DNA of 64,000 nt from Pseudomonas anatoliensis (GTDB taxonomy: Bacteria > Pseudomonadota > Gammaproteobacteria > Pseudomonadales > Pseudomonadaceae): positions 496,001 through 560,000 of the forward strand of contig NZ_JACVHC010000002.1 in NCBI RefSeq assembly GCF_017976235.1, written 5' to 3'. The notes under the pieces were generated by a model. That model was given only the letters and a program-made list of their open reading frames with translations, ran no database searches and was not told the DNA's origin. Position 1 is the stretch's first letter. Each line of letters starts with the position of its first letter. Positions 55,524 to 64,000 of this stretch are shown here, in pieces. Both the position numbers and the translations under genes were made by a program.

Positions 55524-55637
55524 AGGAATTTATTCCCCCCACATCTACTGAGCAAGAAGGACAGACCGGCCCTTCGCCCTCACGGTGTTTTTTGCGTAAA
55601 ATGCCGGCCTTTCGTCACACCTCACGGATTTCGCGTC

Positions 55638-56462
55638 ATGGGCACTCTTACGGTCAACCAGAACAAGCTGCAAAAGCGCCTGCGCCGGCTGGCGGGCGAA
55701 GCTGTCGCCGATTTCAACATGATTGAAGACGGCGACAAGGTCATGGTCTGCCTGTCCGGGGGCAAGGACAGCTACACCATGCTCGACGTGCTGATGCACT
55801 TTCAGAAGGTTGCGCCGATCAAGTTCGAGATCGTCGCCGTGAACATGGACCAGAAGCAGCCGGGGTTCCCCGAACACGTGCTGCCGGCCTACCTCAAAGA
55901 GTTGGGCGTCGAGTATCACATCGTCGAAAAAGACACTTATTCGGTGGTCAAAGAGCTGATCCCGGAAGGCAAGACCACCTGCTCGCTGTGCTCGCGTCTG
56001 CGTCGCGGCACGCTGTACACCTTCGCTGACGAAATCGGCGCGACCAAAATGGCCCTCGGTCACCACCGTGACGACATCGTCGAGACGTTCTTCCTCAACA
56101 TGTTCTTCAACGGCAGCCTCAAGGCGATGCCGCCCAAGCTGCGCGCCGACGACGGCCGTAATGTGGTCATCCGTCCGCTGGCCTACTGCAGCGAGAAAGA
56201 CATCCAGGCCTACTCGGACCTCAAGCAATTCCCGATCATCCCGTGCAACCTTTGCGGCTCGCAGGAAAACCTGCAGCGCCAGGTGGTCAAGGACATGCTT
56301 CAGGAATGGGATCGCAAGACGCCGGGCCGCACCGAATCGATTTTCCGCAGTCTGCAGAATGTGATTCCGTCACAACTGGCCGACCGCAACCTGTTCGACT
56401 TCACCAGTCTCAAGATCGACGAGACGGCGGCTTCGCGCTTCGTCAATGTCGTAAACCTCTAA
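55638..56462 (+). CDS. ttcA: tRNA 2-thiocytidine biosynthesis protein TtcA
   Basis: A 274-residue PP-loop enzyme that makes 2-thiocytidine at position 32 of some tRNAs. The PP-loop is SGGKDS (40-45), and the Fe-S cysteines are C115/C118 in TTCSLC and the pair C203/C206 in PCNLCGSQ. The start is at 55638 ([17 protein letters not shown]); the frame runs open 57 codons upstream through the repeat. Family C-terminal FDFTSLKID is present. Confidence 0.95.
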   Translation: MGTLTVNQNKLQKRLRRLAGEAVADFNMIEDGDKVMVCLSGGKDSYTMLDVLMHFQKVAPIKFEIVAVNMDQKQPGFPEHVLPAYLKELGVEYHIVEKDTYSVVKELIPEGKTTCSLCSRLRRGTLYTFADEIGATKMALGHHRDDIVETFFLNMFFNGSLKAMPPKLRADDGRNVVIRPLAYCSEKDIQAYSDLKQFPIIPCNLCGSQENLQRQVVKDMLQEWDRKTPGRTESIFRSLQNVIPSQLADRNLFDFTSLKIDETAASRFVNVVNL

Positions 56463-56470
56463 TCAAAAAC

Positions 56471-56560
56471 TGTAGGAGTGAGCCTGCTCGCGATAGCGGT
56501 GTGTCTGTCGACATGAGTGCTGACTGATACTCCGCTATCGCGAGCAGGCTCACTCCTGCA
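56471..56560. repeat. Family D palindromic repeat
   Basis: A 90-bp copy, arms TGTAGGAGTGAGCCTGCTCG and complement, between ttcA and the glycosylase. Confidence 0.87.
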
Positions 56561-56592
56561 ATTGTTTTTCGTTGAATTCATCAGGAGAGGGC

Positions 56593-57267
56593 ATGCGCGA
56601 TTACAAGTGGCTGCACGAATACTGTCTGAACCGTTTCGGTTCGGCGGCTGAACTGGAAGCCCATCTGCCCGTTCCCAAGACCCCGGCGCAATTGCGCAAG
56701 ATCAGCGACGACCGCTACCTCTCGACCATGGCCCTGCGCGTGTTCCGCGCCGGCCTCAAGCACAGTCTGGTAGACGCCAAGTGGCCGGCGTTTGAAGAAG
56801 TGTTCTTCAAGTTCGACCCGGAAAAAGTCGTGCTGATGAGCGCCGAACACCTTGAACGGTTGATGCAGGACGCGCGGATTATCCGTCATTTGGGCAAGCT
56901 CAAGAGCGTGCCGCGCAATGCGCAGTTCATTCTCGATGAGGAAAAAGAACGCGGCAGCTTTGGCGCGTTGATTGCCGACTGGCCGGTGACCGACATTGTC
57001 GGTCTGTGGACGTACCTGAAAAAGCGTGGACATCAACTGGGTGGGCTGTCGGCGCCACGGTTTTTGCGCATGGTCGGCAAGGACACGTTTGTGCCGAGCT
57101 ATGACGTGGTGGCGGCGCTGAATGCGCAGAGGATCGTCGACAAAGTGCCGACCAGTCTGCGTGATCTGGCGATTGTGCAGGACGCGTTCAATCAGTGGCA
57201 TGAACAGAGTGGCGGGCGGGCGATGAGCCAGATTTCGATGATGCTCGCTTACACCGTCAATCATTAA
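56593..57267 (+). CDS. DNA-3-methyladenine glycosylase I-like protein
   Basis: A 224-residue protein of the Tag/HhH-GPD superfamily. It begins MRDYKWLHEYCLNRFGS; the region RYLSTMALRVFRAGLKHSLV corresponds to the Tag core. The later helix RHLGKLKSVPRNAQFI resembles the region with the catalytic Glu. It would excise 3-methyladenine or related bases. The four-cysteine/histidine zinc cluster of E. coli Tag is not obvious, so the activity is less certain. GGAGAGG precedes the ATG at 56593. Confidence 0.8.
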   Translation: MRDYKWLHEYCLNRFGSAAELEAHLPVPKTPAQLRKISDDRYLSTMALRVFRAGLKHSLVDAKWPAFEEVFFKFDPEKVVLMSAEHLERLMQDARIIRHLGKLKSVPRNAQFILDEEKERGSFGALIADWPVTDIVGLWTYLKKRGHQLGGLSAPRFLRMVGKDTFVPSYDVVAALNAQRIVDKVPTSLRDLAIVQDAFNQWHEQSGGRAMSQISMMLAYTVNH

Positions 57268-57282
57268 GACCGAGTCGTCCCA

Positions 57283-57372
57283 ATCGCTGGCAAGCCAGCT
57301 CCCACAGGATCTGTATCGAAACACAATTGTGTGATCGCTACAAAAACCTGTGGGAGCTGGCTTGCCAGCGAT
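57283..57372. repeat. Family C palindromic repeat
   Basis: A 90-bp copy with arms ATCGCTGGCAAGCCAGCTCC and complement. Its loop (TATCGAAACACAATTGTGTG) differs from the other two. Confidence 0.88.
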
Positions 57373-57381
57373 GGCGTCCAC

Positions 57382-57807
57382 TCAGGCGACGGAGATTTCC
57401 CCTTCGCCAGCCAGTTTGCGATTCAACTGATACCGCCACCGCACATACAACAGCGCCGAGCAGAACACCGCCAGGCTCGCCGCCATCTCCAGCACCCCGA
57501 ACAACTGCCGGTTCGGGTCATACGCGGCCAGTGCGCCTTTGATGAAATACAGATTCACCACAAAACACATCCACGAATGCCCGCGGGCGCTGCCCATGAT
57601 CATCGCCGGGGCGAGGATCAGCCACGGGATCAGCTCGACCAGCAAAATCACCCACGGCCGCGCGCCGTGCAGGTCGGCGAATATCAGGTAATAGGCAGCC
57701 AGCAATCCGCCGAGGGCGAAAAAACTCAGCAGGCTGATCACTCGCATCGCCTTCACGCGCGGCTCCAGCCACTCGACAGAGGGCAGGACTTTCGGCTTCC
57801 TGGCCAC
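57382..57807 (-). CDS. DUF2069 membrane protein
   Basis: A 141-residue inner-membrane protein with about four transmembrane helices (VISLLSFFALGGLLAAYYL; WVILLVELIPWLILAPAM). The start is GTG at 57807, with GGAGGG upstream, overlapping nothing but lying only two bases past the wrbA stop, so it is translationally coupled. DUF2069 genes next to wrbA are common in pseudomonads. Function unknown. Confidence 0.85.
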   Translation of the reverse strand: MARKPKVLPSVEWLEPRVKAMRVISLLSFFALGGLLAAYYLIFADLHGARPWVILLVELIPWLILAPAMIMGSARGHSWMCFVVNLYFIKGALAAYDPNRQLFGVLEMAASLAVFCSALLYVRWRYQLNRKLAGEGEISVA

Positions 57808-57808
57808 G

Positions 57809-58755
<947 letters not shown>

Positions 58756-58868
58756 GTCGGGTCGCTTCTGGCGTAGAGTGGCGGCTATTCTAACTGTGCA
58801 GCGCGCAATCCAGAACCTTCAGAGGCGATGGGTCGCAGGCGTATTCAGATTTTCACAAGGAACATGAC

Positions 58869-59336
58869 ATGACACGGCGATTGGCAGCGGCATTGACGAT
58901 AATCGGGGCGTTGATGCTGGGGGGCTGCGGCAACGATTACGGGATTGACCAGAACGGTCAGAAGGTCGCATCCGAGCGCCTCGACAAGCAATGGGTGATC
59001 ATCAACTACTGGGCCGAATGGTGTGGCCCGTGTCGAACCGAGATCCCGGAACTCAATCACTTGGCTGATGAGCTCAAGAGCAGGAATGTCGGTGTGTTCG
59101 GGGTCAACTTCGACAACGTGCAGGGTGAAGAGCTGAAGAGTGCGAGCGAAAAACTCGGCATCAAGTTCACCGTGCTGGCGCAGGATCCGGCGGAGTTGTT
59201 CGAGCTGCCACGCAGCGAAGCGCTGCCGGTGACGTACATCATCGACAACAAGGGCAAGGTGCGGGAACAGCTGATGGGTGAGCAGACGGCGGCGGGGGTG
59301 ATGGCCAAGCTTGATGCGTTGCAGGCGGCGAAGTAG
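58869..59336 (+). CDS. TlpA-like thioredoxin-fold lipoprotein
   Basis: A 155-residue protein with a lipoprotein signal (MLGGC, Cys20) and a thioredoxin active site WCGPC (C52, C55). NYWAEWCGPCRTEIPELN and ALPVTYIIDNKGKV (the cis-Pro loop) are standard for TlpA/ResA thiol-disulphide reductases. It is anchored in the periplasmic side of a membrane. It has an AAGGAACATGAC site before the ATG. The electron source is not evident. Confidence 0.9.
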   Translation: MTRRLAAALTIIGALMLGGCGNDYGIDQNGQKVASERLDKQWVIINYWAEWCGPCRTEIPELNHLADELKSRNVGVFGVNFDNVQGEELKSASEKLGIKFTVLAQDPAELFELPRSEALPVTYIIDNKGKVREQLMGEQTAAGVMAKLDALQAAK

Positions 59337-59367
59337 GCATGCCAAGCATATGTGGCAAATGAGCCTC

Positions 59368-59487
59368 TGTGGCGAGGGGATTTATCCCCGATGGGGCGCG
59401 AAGCGGCCCCCGCGTAGTTTCAGACAACCGTACTCCGAGGTTTCAGGGCTGCTACGCAGCCCATCGGGGATAAATCCCCTCACCACA
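59368..59487. repeat. Family A palindromic repeat
   Basis: A 120-bp copy, arms TGTGGCGAGGGGATTTATCC and complement, just downstream of two convergent genes. Confidence 0.87.
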
Positions 59488-59492
59488 GCAGA

Positions 59493-59897
59493 TCAACCCT
59501 CTTCCAGCCACCAGCGCAACGGTTTGCCTTGCGCCGGCCAGAAACGCATCTGCTCGATGGGCGAAATGTCCCAGCGCTCGACATGCTCCAGCGCCTCCAG
59601 GAAGCGTTGTTCCTGTTCCATCAGCGCCGGTGCACACAGTTTGCGGGTCTTGCCGATCTTGCCGAAGGTCAGCTTGTCGCCATCCAGGGTGTACGGCGCG
59701 AACCAATGGTTGCAGCCGCCGTTACCGTAGGCGCGACCATCATCGCCAAGGGTCACGGTCAGATGGCTGTAATCCATCAATGGCCGCTCGCCGATCCATT
59801 CCAGAATGTAACTGCGGTTCTGTTGCAGTTGCACAGGCTCGGCGGCGCAGCCCGCGAGGCCAACACCGACCAGAGCGGTCAGGGCAAAGCGTTTCAT
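59493..59897 (-). CDS. META-domain lipoprotein
   Basis: A 134-residue protein with a lipoprotein signal (GVGLAGC, Cys17) and a META/HslJ-like fold: TLGDDGRAYGNGGCNHWF and LTFGKIGKTRKLC. Members are outer-membrane or periplasmic and sometimes linked to novobiocin or heat resistance. The ATG overlaps the stop of the upstream gene by one base. AGGAGCCC lies within the upstream gene's end. Confidence 0.85.
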   Translation of the reverse strand: MKRFALTALVGVGLAGCAAEPVQLQQNRSYILEWIGERPLMDYSHLTVTLGDDGRAYGNGGCNHWFAPYTLDGDKLTFGKIGKTRKLCAPALMEQEQRFLEALEHVERWDISPIEQMRFWPAQGKPLRWWLEEG

Positions 59898-60331
59898 CAC
59901 GCGGGCTCCTGGCATTTCGGGCACAGGTGCTTGTCGCCAACAGCCTTCCAGCCCAACTCGGCGATGCGTGTGGTGGCGGCCGGTTTTTCTGCCGTTTTGC
60001 CCAGCTTGGCGTCCACTGCAAACTCGAAGCTCAGCTCTTTGGCGCAGCTGTCGCAATTGACCTGCCAGGTGTGGATCGCCAGTTCGCCGAACACCGGGCC
60101 TGTGGTCATCGCGGTCCATTGGCCCGGCGGGTTGATCAGGTGGCGGACGGTTTCGACAGTCAGGCGCATGGACAAATCCTTGCTGCCTTTGAGGGTGACC
60201 AACAGCGCGTCACCGATGCGGATCGAGCCACCGTTGCCGGTGACTTGATAGCGGCCCGGGACGAGGGCGCGGCATTCGGTGAGGGTGTGTTGTGGGTTCA
60301 TCAGGTTGTAGCGGAAATCGTGTTCGACCAT
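59897..60331 (-). CDS. Small zinc-finger-like protein of unknown function
   Basis: A 144-residue protein beginning MVEHDFRYNLMNPQHTLTE. Two Cys pairs, NCDSCAKE and HLCPKCQE, near the middle and end, could bind zinc. Around them is a beta-rich region (YQVTGNGGSIRIGDALLV). GGAGG precedes the ATG at 60331. It is coupled to the META lipoprotein gene (TGATG overlap). No family was recognised with confidence. Confidence 0.75.
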   Translation of the reverse strand: MVEHDFRYNLMNPQHTLTECRALVPGRYQVTGNGGSIRIGDALLVTLKGSKDLSMRLTVETVRHLINPPGQWTAMTTGPVFGELAIHTWQVNCDSCAKELSFEFAVDAKLGKTAEKPAATTRIAELGWKAVGDKHLCPKCQEPA

Positions 60332-60464
60332 GGGTCCTCCAAATATGCGCGACATGCTAGCACGGGCTGGATTGCAGAATGATGCACGCGTGCGACCTTC
60401 GATCAGGTTCAAATCGACCTGCGAGCATGGCAAACTGCCGCCCTCGACTCTGAAGGAACGGAAC

Positions 60465-60911
60465 ATGGCGCTGATCGAATGTTATGAATGCAAGCGGAGC
60501 ATCAGTTCCGAAGTCAAAGCGTGCATTCATTGCGGGGCTCCGATGGCGGAGCACCAGACCCACGCACAAGCGCAGACCGCAGCCGCTCGGGTTCAGGCTT
60601 CGGCGATTTCTTTCGGCAGTCTGCCGCGTAACAGCGCGGTTCCTGAGGCTGCGGTGTTGCCGCAAGCGTCCGAGGGTTTGCCGAAAATCATGCCGGCCGC
60701 GGCGGGGCGTCGGCGTCGACAACAGGCCGCGCAAGCTGCGCAGATCAATGAGGACGGCAGCCGCCCGGTGGAAGGCTGGCTGAAGATCATGGTGTTTCTG
60801 ATTCCGTGGATTTTCGTCTGGTTCCTGCTGCGCAACGGCCATTCGGCGAAACAACGGCTGTTCGGTTTCGGCTGGCTGGCCCTGCTGATTCTGGCGTCCA
60901 CGCTGAAATAA
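60465..60911 (+). CDS. Zinc-ribbon protein with C-terminal membrane segment
   Basis: A 148-residue protein with an N-terminal zinc ribbon (CYECKRSISSEVKACIHCG), a long Ala/Gln-rich linker, and two hydrophobic helices at the end (MVFLIPWIFVWFLL, LFGFGWLALLILAST). GAAGGAA precedes the ATG at 60465. It is divergent from the previous zinc-finger protein. The zinc ribbon is of the kind seen on membrane proteins of unknown function; membrane location inferred. Confidence 0.8.
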   Translation: MALIECYECKRSISSEVKACIHCGAPMAEHQTHAQAQTAAARVQASAISFGSLPRNSAVPEAAVLPQASEGLPKIMPAAAGRRRRQQAAQAAQINEDGSRPVEGWLKIMVFLIPWIFVWFLLRNGHSAKQRLFGFGWLALLILASTLK

Positions 60912-60923
60912 TCGCCTGAGCGA

Positions 60924-61913
60924 TCAACCTTCGACCTGGTTCTGTGGCGAGCCCGCCGCCCAGGTCGCGATGTTGTGCAGGGTGGTCGCGGCAATTGCGC
61001 CCAATGCCTCCTGCGTCAGGAAAGCCTGGTGCGCGGTGACAATCACGTTAGGAAAGGTCAGCAGGCGCGCCAGCACATCGTCCTGCAACGGCAGGTCGGA
61101 ACGATCCTCGAAAAACAGCTGCGCTTCTTCTTCATACACATCCAGCCCCAGATAACCGAGTTGACCGTCCTTGAGGGCGTCAATAAGCGCGGGAGTGTCG
61201 ACCAGTCCGCCGCGACCGGTGTTGATCAGCATGGCGCCCGCTTGCATGTGGGCCAGTGAATCGCGATTGATCAGGTGTTTGCTCTGTTCGTTCAGCGGGC
61301 AGTGCAGGCTGATGATGCGCGACTGCGCGAGCAAGTCCGGCAGGCTCAGATAACGTGCGCCGAGTGCCAGAACATCGGGATTTGGATACGGATCGTACGC
61401 CAGCAACTCACAGCCGAAACCGTGCATGATTTTCGCGAAGGTGGCGCCGATCTGCCCGGTGCCGACGATGCCGACAGTCTTGCCGACCAGATCAAACCCG
61501 GTCAGACCATGCAGGCTGAAATCGCCTTCGCGGGTGCGGTTGTAGGCGCGATGCAGGCGGCGGTTGAGGGCGAGAATCAGCGCTACGGCATGCTCGGCCA
61601 CGGCATGCGGCGAGTAGGCCGGAACCCGCACGACGGCCAGCCCCAGACGTTTCGCCGCGAGCAGATCGACATGGTTGTAACCGGCCGAACGCAAGGCAAT
61701 CAGCCGAGTACCGCCCGCCGCCAGACGTTCCAGCACTGCAGCGCTGAGGTCGTCATTGATAAAGGCGCAGACCACTTCGTGCTGGTCGGCCAGTGCCGCC
61801 GTGTCGAGGCTGAGCCGGGCCGGTTGAAAATGCAGTTCGATACCCGCGGGGCAATCGGCGCCGAGGAAACTCTCGCGGTCGTAGGTCTGGCTGCTGAAAA
61901 CGATCGTGCGCAT
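60924..61913 (-). CDS. ldhA: D-lactate dehydrogenase (2-hydroxyacid dehydrogenase)
   Basis: A 329-residue NAD-dependent dehydrogenase of the D-isomer family. The Rossmann motif is VGIVGTGQIGATFAKI; catalytic residues lie in LRSAGYNHVD, INTGRGGLVDT (Arg) , LDVYEEEA (Glu) and TAHQAFLTQEA (His). It begins MRTIVFSSQTYDRESF at 61913, 24 residues after an earlier in-frame ATG. In P. aeruginosa the fermentative ldhA is next to gacS, as here. Confidence 0.9.
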   Translation of the reverse strand: MRTIVFSSQTYDRESFLGADCPAGIELHFQPARLSLDTAALADQHEVVCAFINDDLSAAVLERLAAGGTRLIALRSAGYNHVDLLAAKRLGLAVVRVPAYSPHAVAEHAVALILALNRRLHRAYNRTREGDFSLHGLTGFDLVGKTVGIVGTGQIGATFAKIMHGFGCELLAYDPYPNPDVLALGARYLSLPDLLAQSRIISLHCPLNEQSKHLINRDSLAHMQAGAMLINTGRGGLVDTPALIDALKDGQLGYLGLDVYEEEAQLFFEDRSDLPLQDDVLARLLTFPNVIVTAHQAFLTQEALGAIAATTLHNIATWAAGSPQNQVEG

Positions 61914-61994
61914 GAAATCCTCCTGAGGCATCACCTGGGCTGCATCCCCAGAGTCCACTTTAGCCGTGAAGGCGTTGACCGGCATTGCGCTGGA

Positions 61995-64000
61995 TCAGGC
62001 ACTGATCTTCGCTTGCGCGGCCAGTCGGTTGATCGCCCGTTCCAGCTCATCCAGCGCTATCGACGCTTTCGGGTCTTCCTGTTTGAGCAGGGTTTCACTG
62101 CGCTGGCAGGCTGCGCGCAATTGCGGTACGCCGCAGTAACGCGTGGCGCCATGCAGGCGATGCACGCGTTCAATCAGTGCATTCTGATCGTGGCTGTCGC
62201 GCGCGGTGCGGATGGCTTCGCGGTCGGCTTCCAGTGAGGCCAGCAGCATCGCCAGCATGTCCGCCGCCAGATCTTCTTTACCGGCAGCCAGACGCAAACC
62301 TTCCTCGTGATCAAGCACCGGCAATTCGTGATTGCCCACAGCACTTTCGCTGACTCGCTCCGGCGCCTGATTGCGCAGTGCCAGACCGGTCCATTTCAGC
62401 ACCACTTGCGCCAGTTGCCGCTCGCTGATCGGTTTGGTCAGGTAGTCATCCATGCCGCTTTGAAGCAACGCACGTTTTTCGTTGGCCATGGCGTGGGCGG
62501 TGAGGGCGACGATCGGCAGCGGTGTGCAATGCCGTTCGCTTTCCCACTGGCGAATGGTTTCGGTGCTCTGGCGACCGTCCATGCCCGGCATCTGCACGTC
62601 CATCAGCACCAGGTCGAACGATTCGGTCTGCACCGCTTTGACCGCGGCATAACCGCTTTCCACGGCCAAGACCTTGGCGCCCATGTCTTCGAGCAGTGTC
62701 TGCACCAGCAACAGGTTGGCCGGGTTGTCGTCGACACAGAGCACTTTCGGCGCGCGACTCGACAGCGGTTCGCCGGGTTCGTTACGCGGTTGGCGCGGAT
62801 TGGCCAGATCCGACAGGGCGCGGCGCAGTTTGCGCGTGCAGGCCGGTTTGGCTTGCAGCTGGCTGTGCGGGTTGGGCACTGACAAATGGAACAGCGTCTG
62901 CTCGGTGGTCGGGCACAGCACCAGCACTTTGCAGCCCAGGTGTTCGAGGTCCCAGATATGCTGGTTCAGGCGCTCGGGCAGCATGTCGTTACTGGTGATG
63001 CCGATCACCGCCAGATCAATCGCCTGATCGGTCTGGTGGGCGCCGGTAACGCCATTGGTCAGGCTTTCCAGCGTATTGAACGGGGTGACAACAAGCCCGC
63101 AGTCTTCCAGTTGATGCTGCAAGGCCTGACGCGCCAGTTCATGGTTTTCCAGCACGGCGACCCGGCGGCCGAGCAGCGGCGCCGAGGGCAAATCTTCGGC
63201 GTCGTCGCGGGCCTTGGGCAGGCTCAGGCTGATCCAGAATTCCGAACCTTCGCCCGGCGTGCTGTCGACGCCGATTTCGCCGCCCATCTGTTCGATCAGG
63301 CGCTTGGAAATCACCAGGCCCAGACCGGTGCCACCGGGCTGGCGCGACAGCGAATTGTCGGCCTGGCTGAAGGCCTGGAACAACGCACGCACGTCCTGAT
63401 TCGACAGGCCAATGCCGGTGTCCTGAATGCTGATGCGCAACTGCACGCTGTCTTCGTGTTCTTCTTCAAGCATTGCGCGGGCAACGATGGTGCCCTCGCG
63501 GGTGAACTTGATGGCGTTGCTGACCAGGTTGGTGAGGATCTGCTTCAGGCGCAGCGGGTCACCGACCAGCGACAGCGGCGTGTCGCGGTACACCAGACTG
63601 ACCAGTTCCAGCTGCTTGGCGTGAGCGGCGGGGGCGAGAATCGTCAGGGTGTCTTGCAACAAGTCGCGCAGGTTGAACGGAATGTGGTCGAGCACCAGTT
63701 TGCCGGCCTCGATTTTCGAGAAGTCGAGAATCTCGTTGATGATTCCGAGCAGGCTGTCGGCAGACTTTTCGATGGTGCCTAAATAGTCGAGCTGGCGCGG
63801 GGTCAGTTCACTTTTCTGCAACAGGTGGGTGAAGCCGAGAATACCATTGAGCGGCGTGCGGATTTCGTGGCTCATGTTGGCGAGGAATTCGGATTTGATC
63901 CGGCTCGCCTCCAGCGCCTCTTTACGGGCCAGATCGAGTTCGATGTTCTGGATCTCGATGGTCTCAAGGTTCTGGCGTACGTCTTCGGTGGCTTGATCGA
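61995..64000 (-). CDS. gacS: Hybrid sensor kinase GacS, C-terminal part
   Basis: The gene runs off the right edge, so the N-terminal sensor is missing. What is seen: end of the linker ([15 protein letters not shown]), HisKA with [14 protein letters not shown], HATPase ([26 protein letters not shown]), a pseudo-receiver, a true receiver ([34 protein letters not shown]) and a C-terminal HPt domain ([14 protein letters not shown]). GacS phosphorylates GacA, raising RsmY/Z RNAs that titrate RsmA. rsmA itself is in this window (15381). Confidence 0.95.
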   Translation of the reverse strand, partial: DQATEDVRQNLETIEIQNIELDLARKEALEASRIKSEFLANMSHEIRTPLNGILGFTHLLQKSELTPRQLDYLGTIEKSADSLLGIINEILDFSKIEAGKLVLDHIPFNLRDLLQDTLTILAPAAHAKQLELVSLVYRDTPLSLVGDPLRLKQILTNLVSNAIKFTREGTIVARAMLEEEHEDSVQLRISIQDTGIGLSNQDVRALFQAFSQADNSLSRQPGGTGLGLVISKRLIEQMGGEIGVDSTPGEGSEFWISLSLPKARDDAEDLPSAPLLGRRVAVLENHELARQALQHQLEDCGLVVTPFNTLESLTNGVTGAHQTDQAIDLAVIGITSNDMLPERLNQHIWDLEHLGCKVLVLCPTTEQTLFHLSVPNPHSQLQAKPACTRKLRRALSDLANPRQPRNEPGEPLSSRAPKVLCVDDNPANLLLVQTLLEDMGAKVLAVESGYAAVKAVQTESFDLVLMDVQMPGMDGRQSTETIRQWESERHCTPLPIVALTAHAMANEKRALLQSGMDDYLTKPISERQLAQVVLKWTGLALRNQAPERVSESAVGNHELPVLDHEEGLRLAAGKEDLAADMLAMLLASLEADREAIRTARDSHDQNALIERVHRLHGATRYCGVPQLRAACQRSETLLKQEDPKASIALDELERAINRLAAQAKISA

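Overview
The window is a chromosomal segment of a Pseudomonas, most likely from the P. fluorescens complex. The evidence is the gene content (aruCFGDBE, amrZ, oprH-phoP-phoQ, gacS, csrA/rsmA, pcpS), the high GC content, and the many REP/REPIN-type palindromes between genes. No phage, conjugative element, CRISPR array or intact insertion sequence was seen.

Layout. 1-716: start of a large DUF6543 toxin-like protein cut by the left edge. 1-8.9 kb: the complete arginine succinyltransferase (AST) operon aruC-F-G-D-B-(small His-tailed protein)-E, behind two matches to the ArgR half-site. 9.1-9.9 kb: a second-type lumazine synthase under an FMN riboswitch. 10-15.6 kb: threonine aldolase, alaS, lysC and csrA/rsmA. 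15.6-16.2 kb: tRNA-Ser and three tandem tRNA-Arg(ACG). 16.2-22.7 kb: a small exported protein, mgtE, amrZ, an orphan phnN, small membrane proteins, tRNA-Arg(CCU), a cytochrome c-like protein and an LprI-like protein. 22.9-28.2 kb: a receiver-TPR protein overlapping a small histidine kinase, a glutamine-synthetase-family enzyme and an MFS transporter.

28.4-36.3 kb: a flagellar/chemotaxis block: ycgR/flgZ, flgN, flgM and flgA on the minus strand; cheV, cheR and flgBCDE on the plus strand, with recognisable sigma-54 and sigma-28 promoters. It stops after flgE. A roughly 500-bp element with terminal inverted repeats separates flgE from nrdA, and nrdA has no adjacent nrdB, so this looks like a rearrangement junction. 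39.8-43 kb: a long regulatory region for nrdA (DnaA box, palindrome), then an RstA/RstB-like two-component pair. 43-47.7 kb: pcpS, a dienelactone hydrolase-like protein, and oprH-phoP-phoQ behind four PhoP half-sites at exact 11-bp spacing. 47.7-54.4 kb: a second copy of the repeat element, a lipoprotein subtilase, an AraC regulator divergent from sigma-54-dependent dctA, a CoA-transferase and sprT. 54.5-64 kb: a Yip1 protein, ttcA, a Tag-like glycosylase, DUF2069-wrbA-arsC, a TlpA-like lipoprotein, zinc-ribbon and META proteins, ldhA and the 3' part of gacS.

Functionally the window is mostly housekeeping and regulatory core genome: arginine catabolism, envelope and Mg2+ sensing (mgtE, phoPQ-oprH), motility and c-di-GMP control (ycgR, amrZ, flg), and two parts of the Gac/Rsm cascade (gacS, rsmA). 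No clearly new multi-gene system was found. The best leads are the FMN-riboswitch/RibH2 unit with a candidate Shine-Dalgarno-masking hairpin, the inverted-repeat element at the flgE|nrdA junction, the receiver-TPR/kinase pair, and the nrdA control region.
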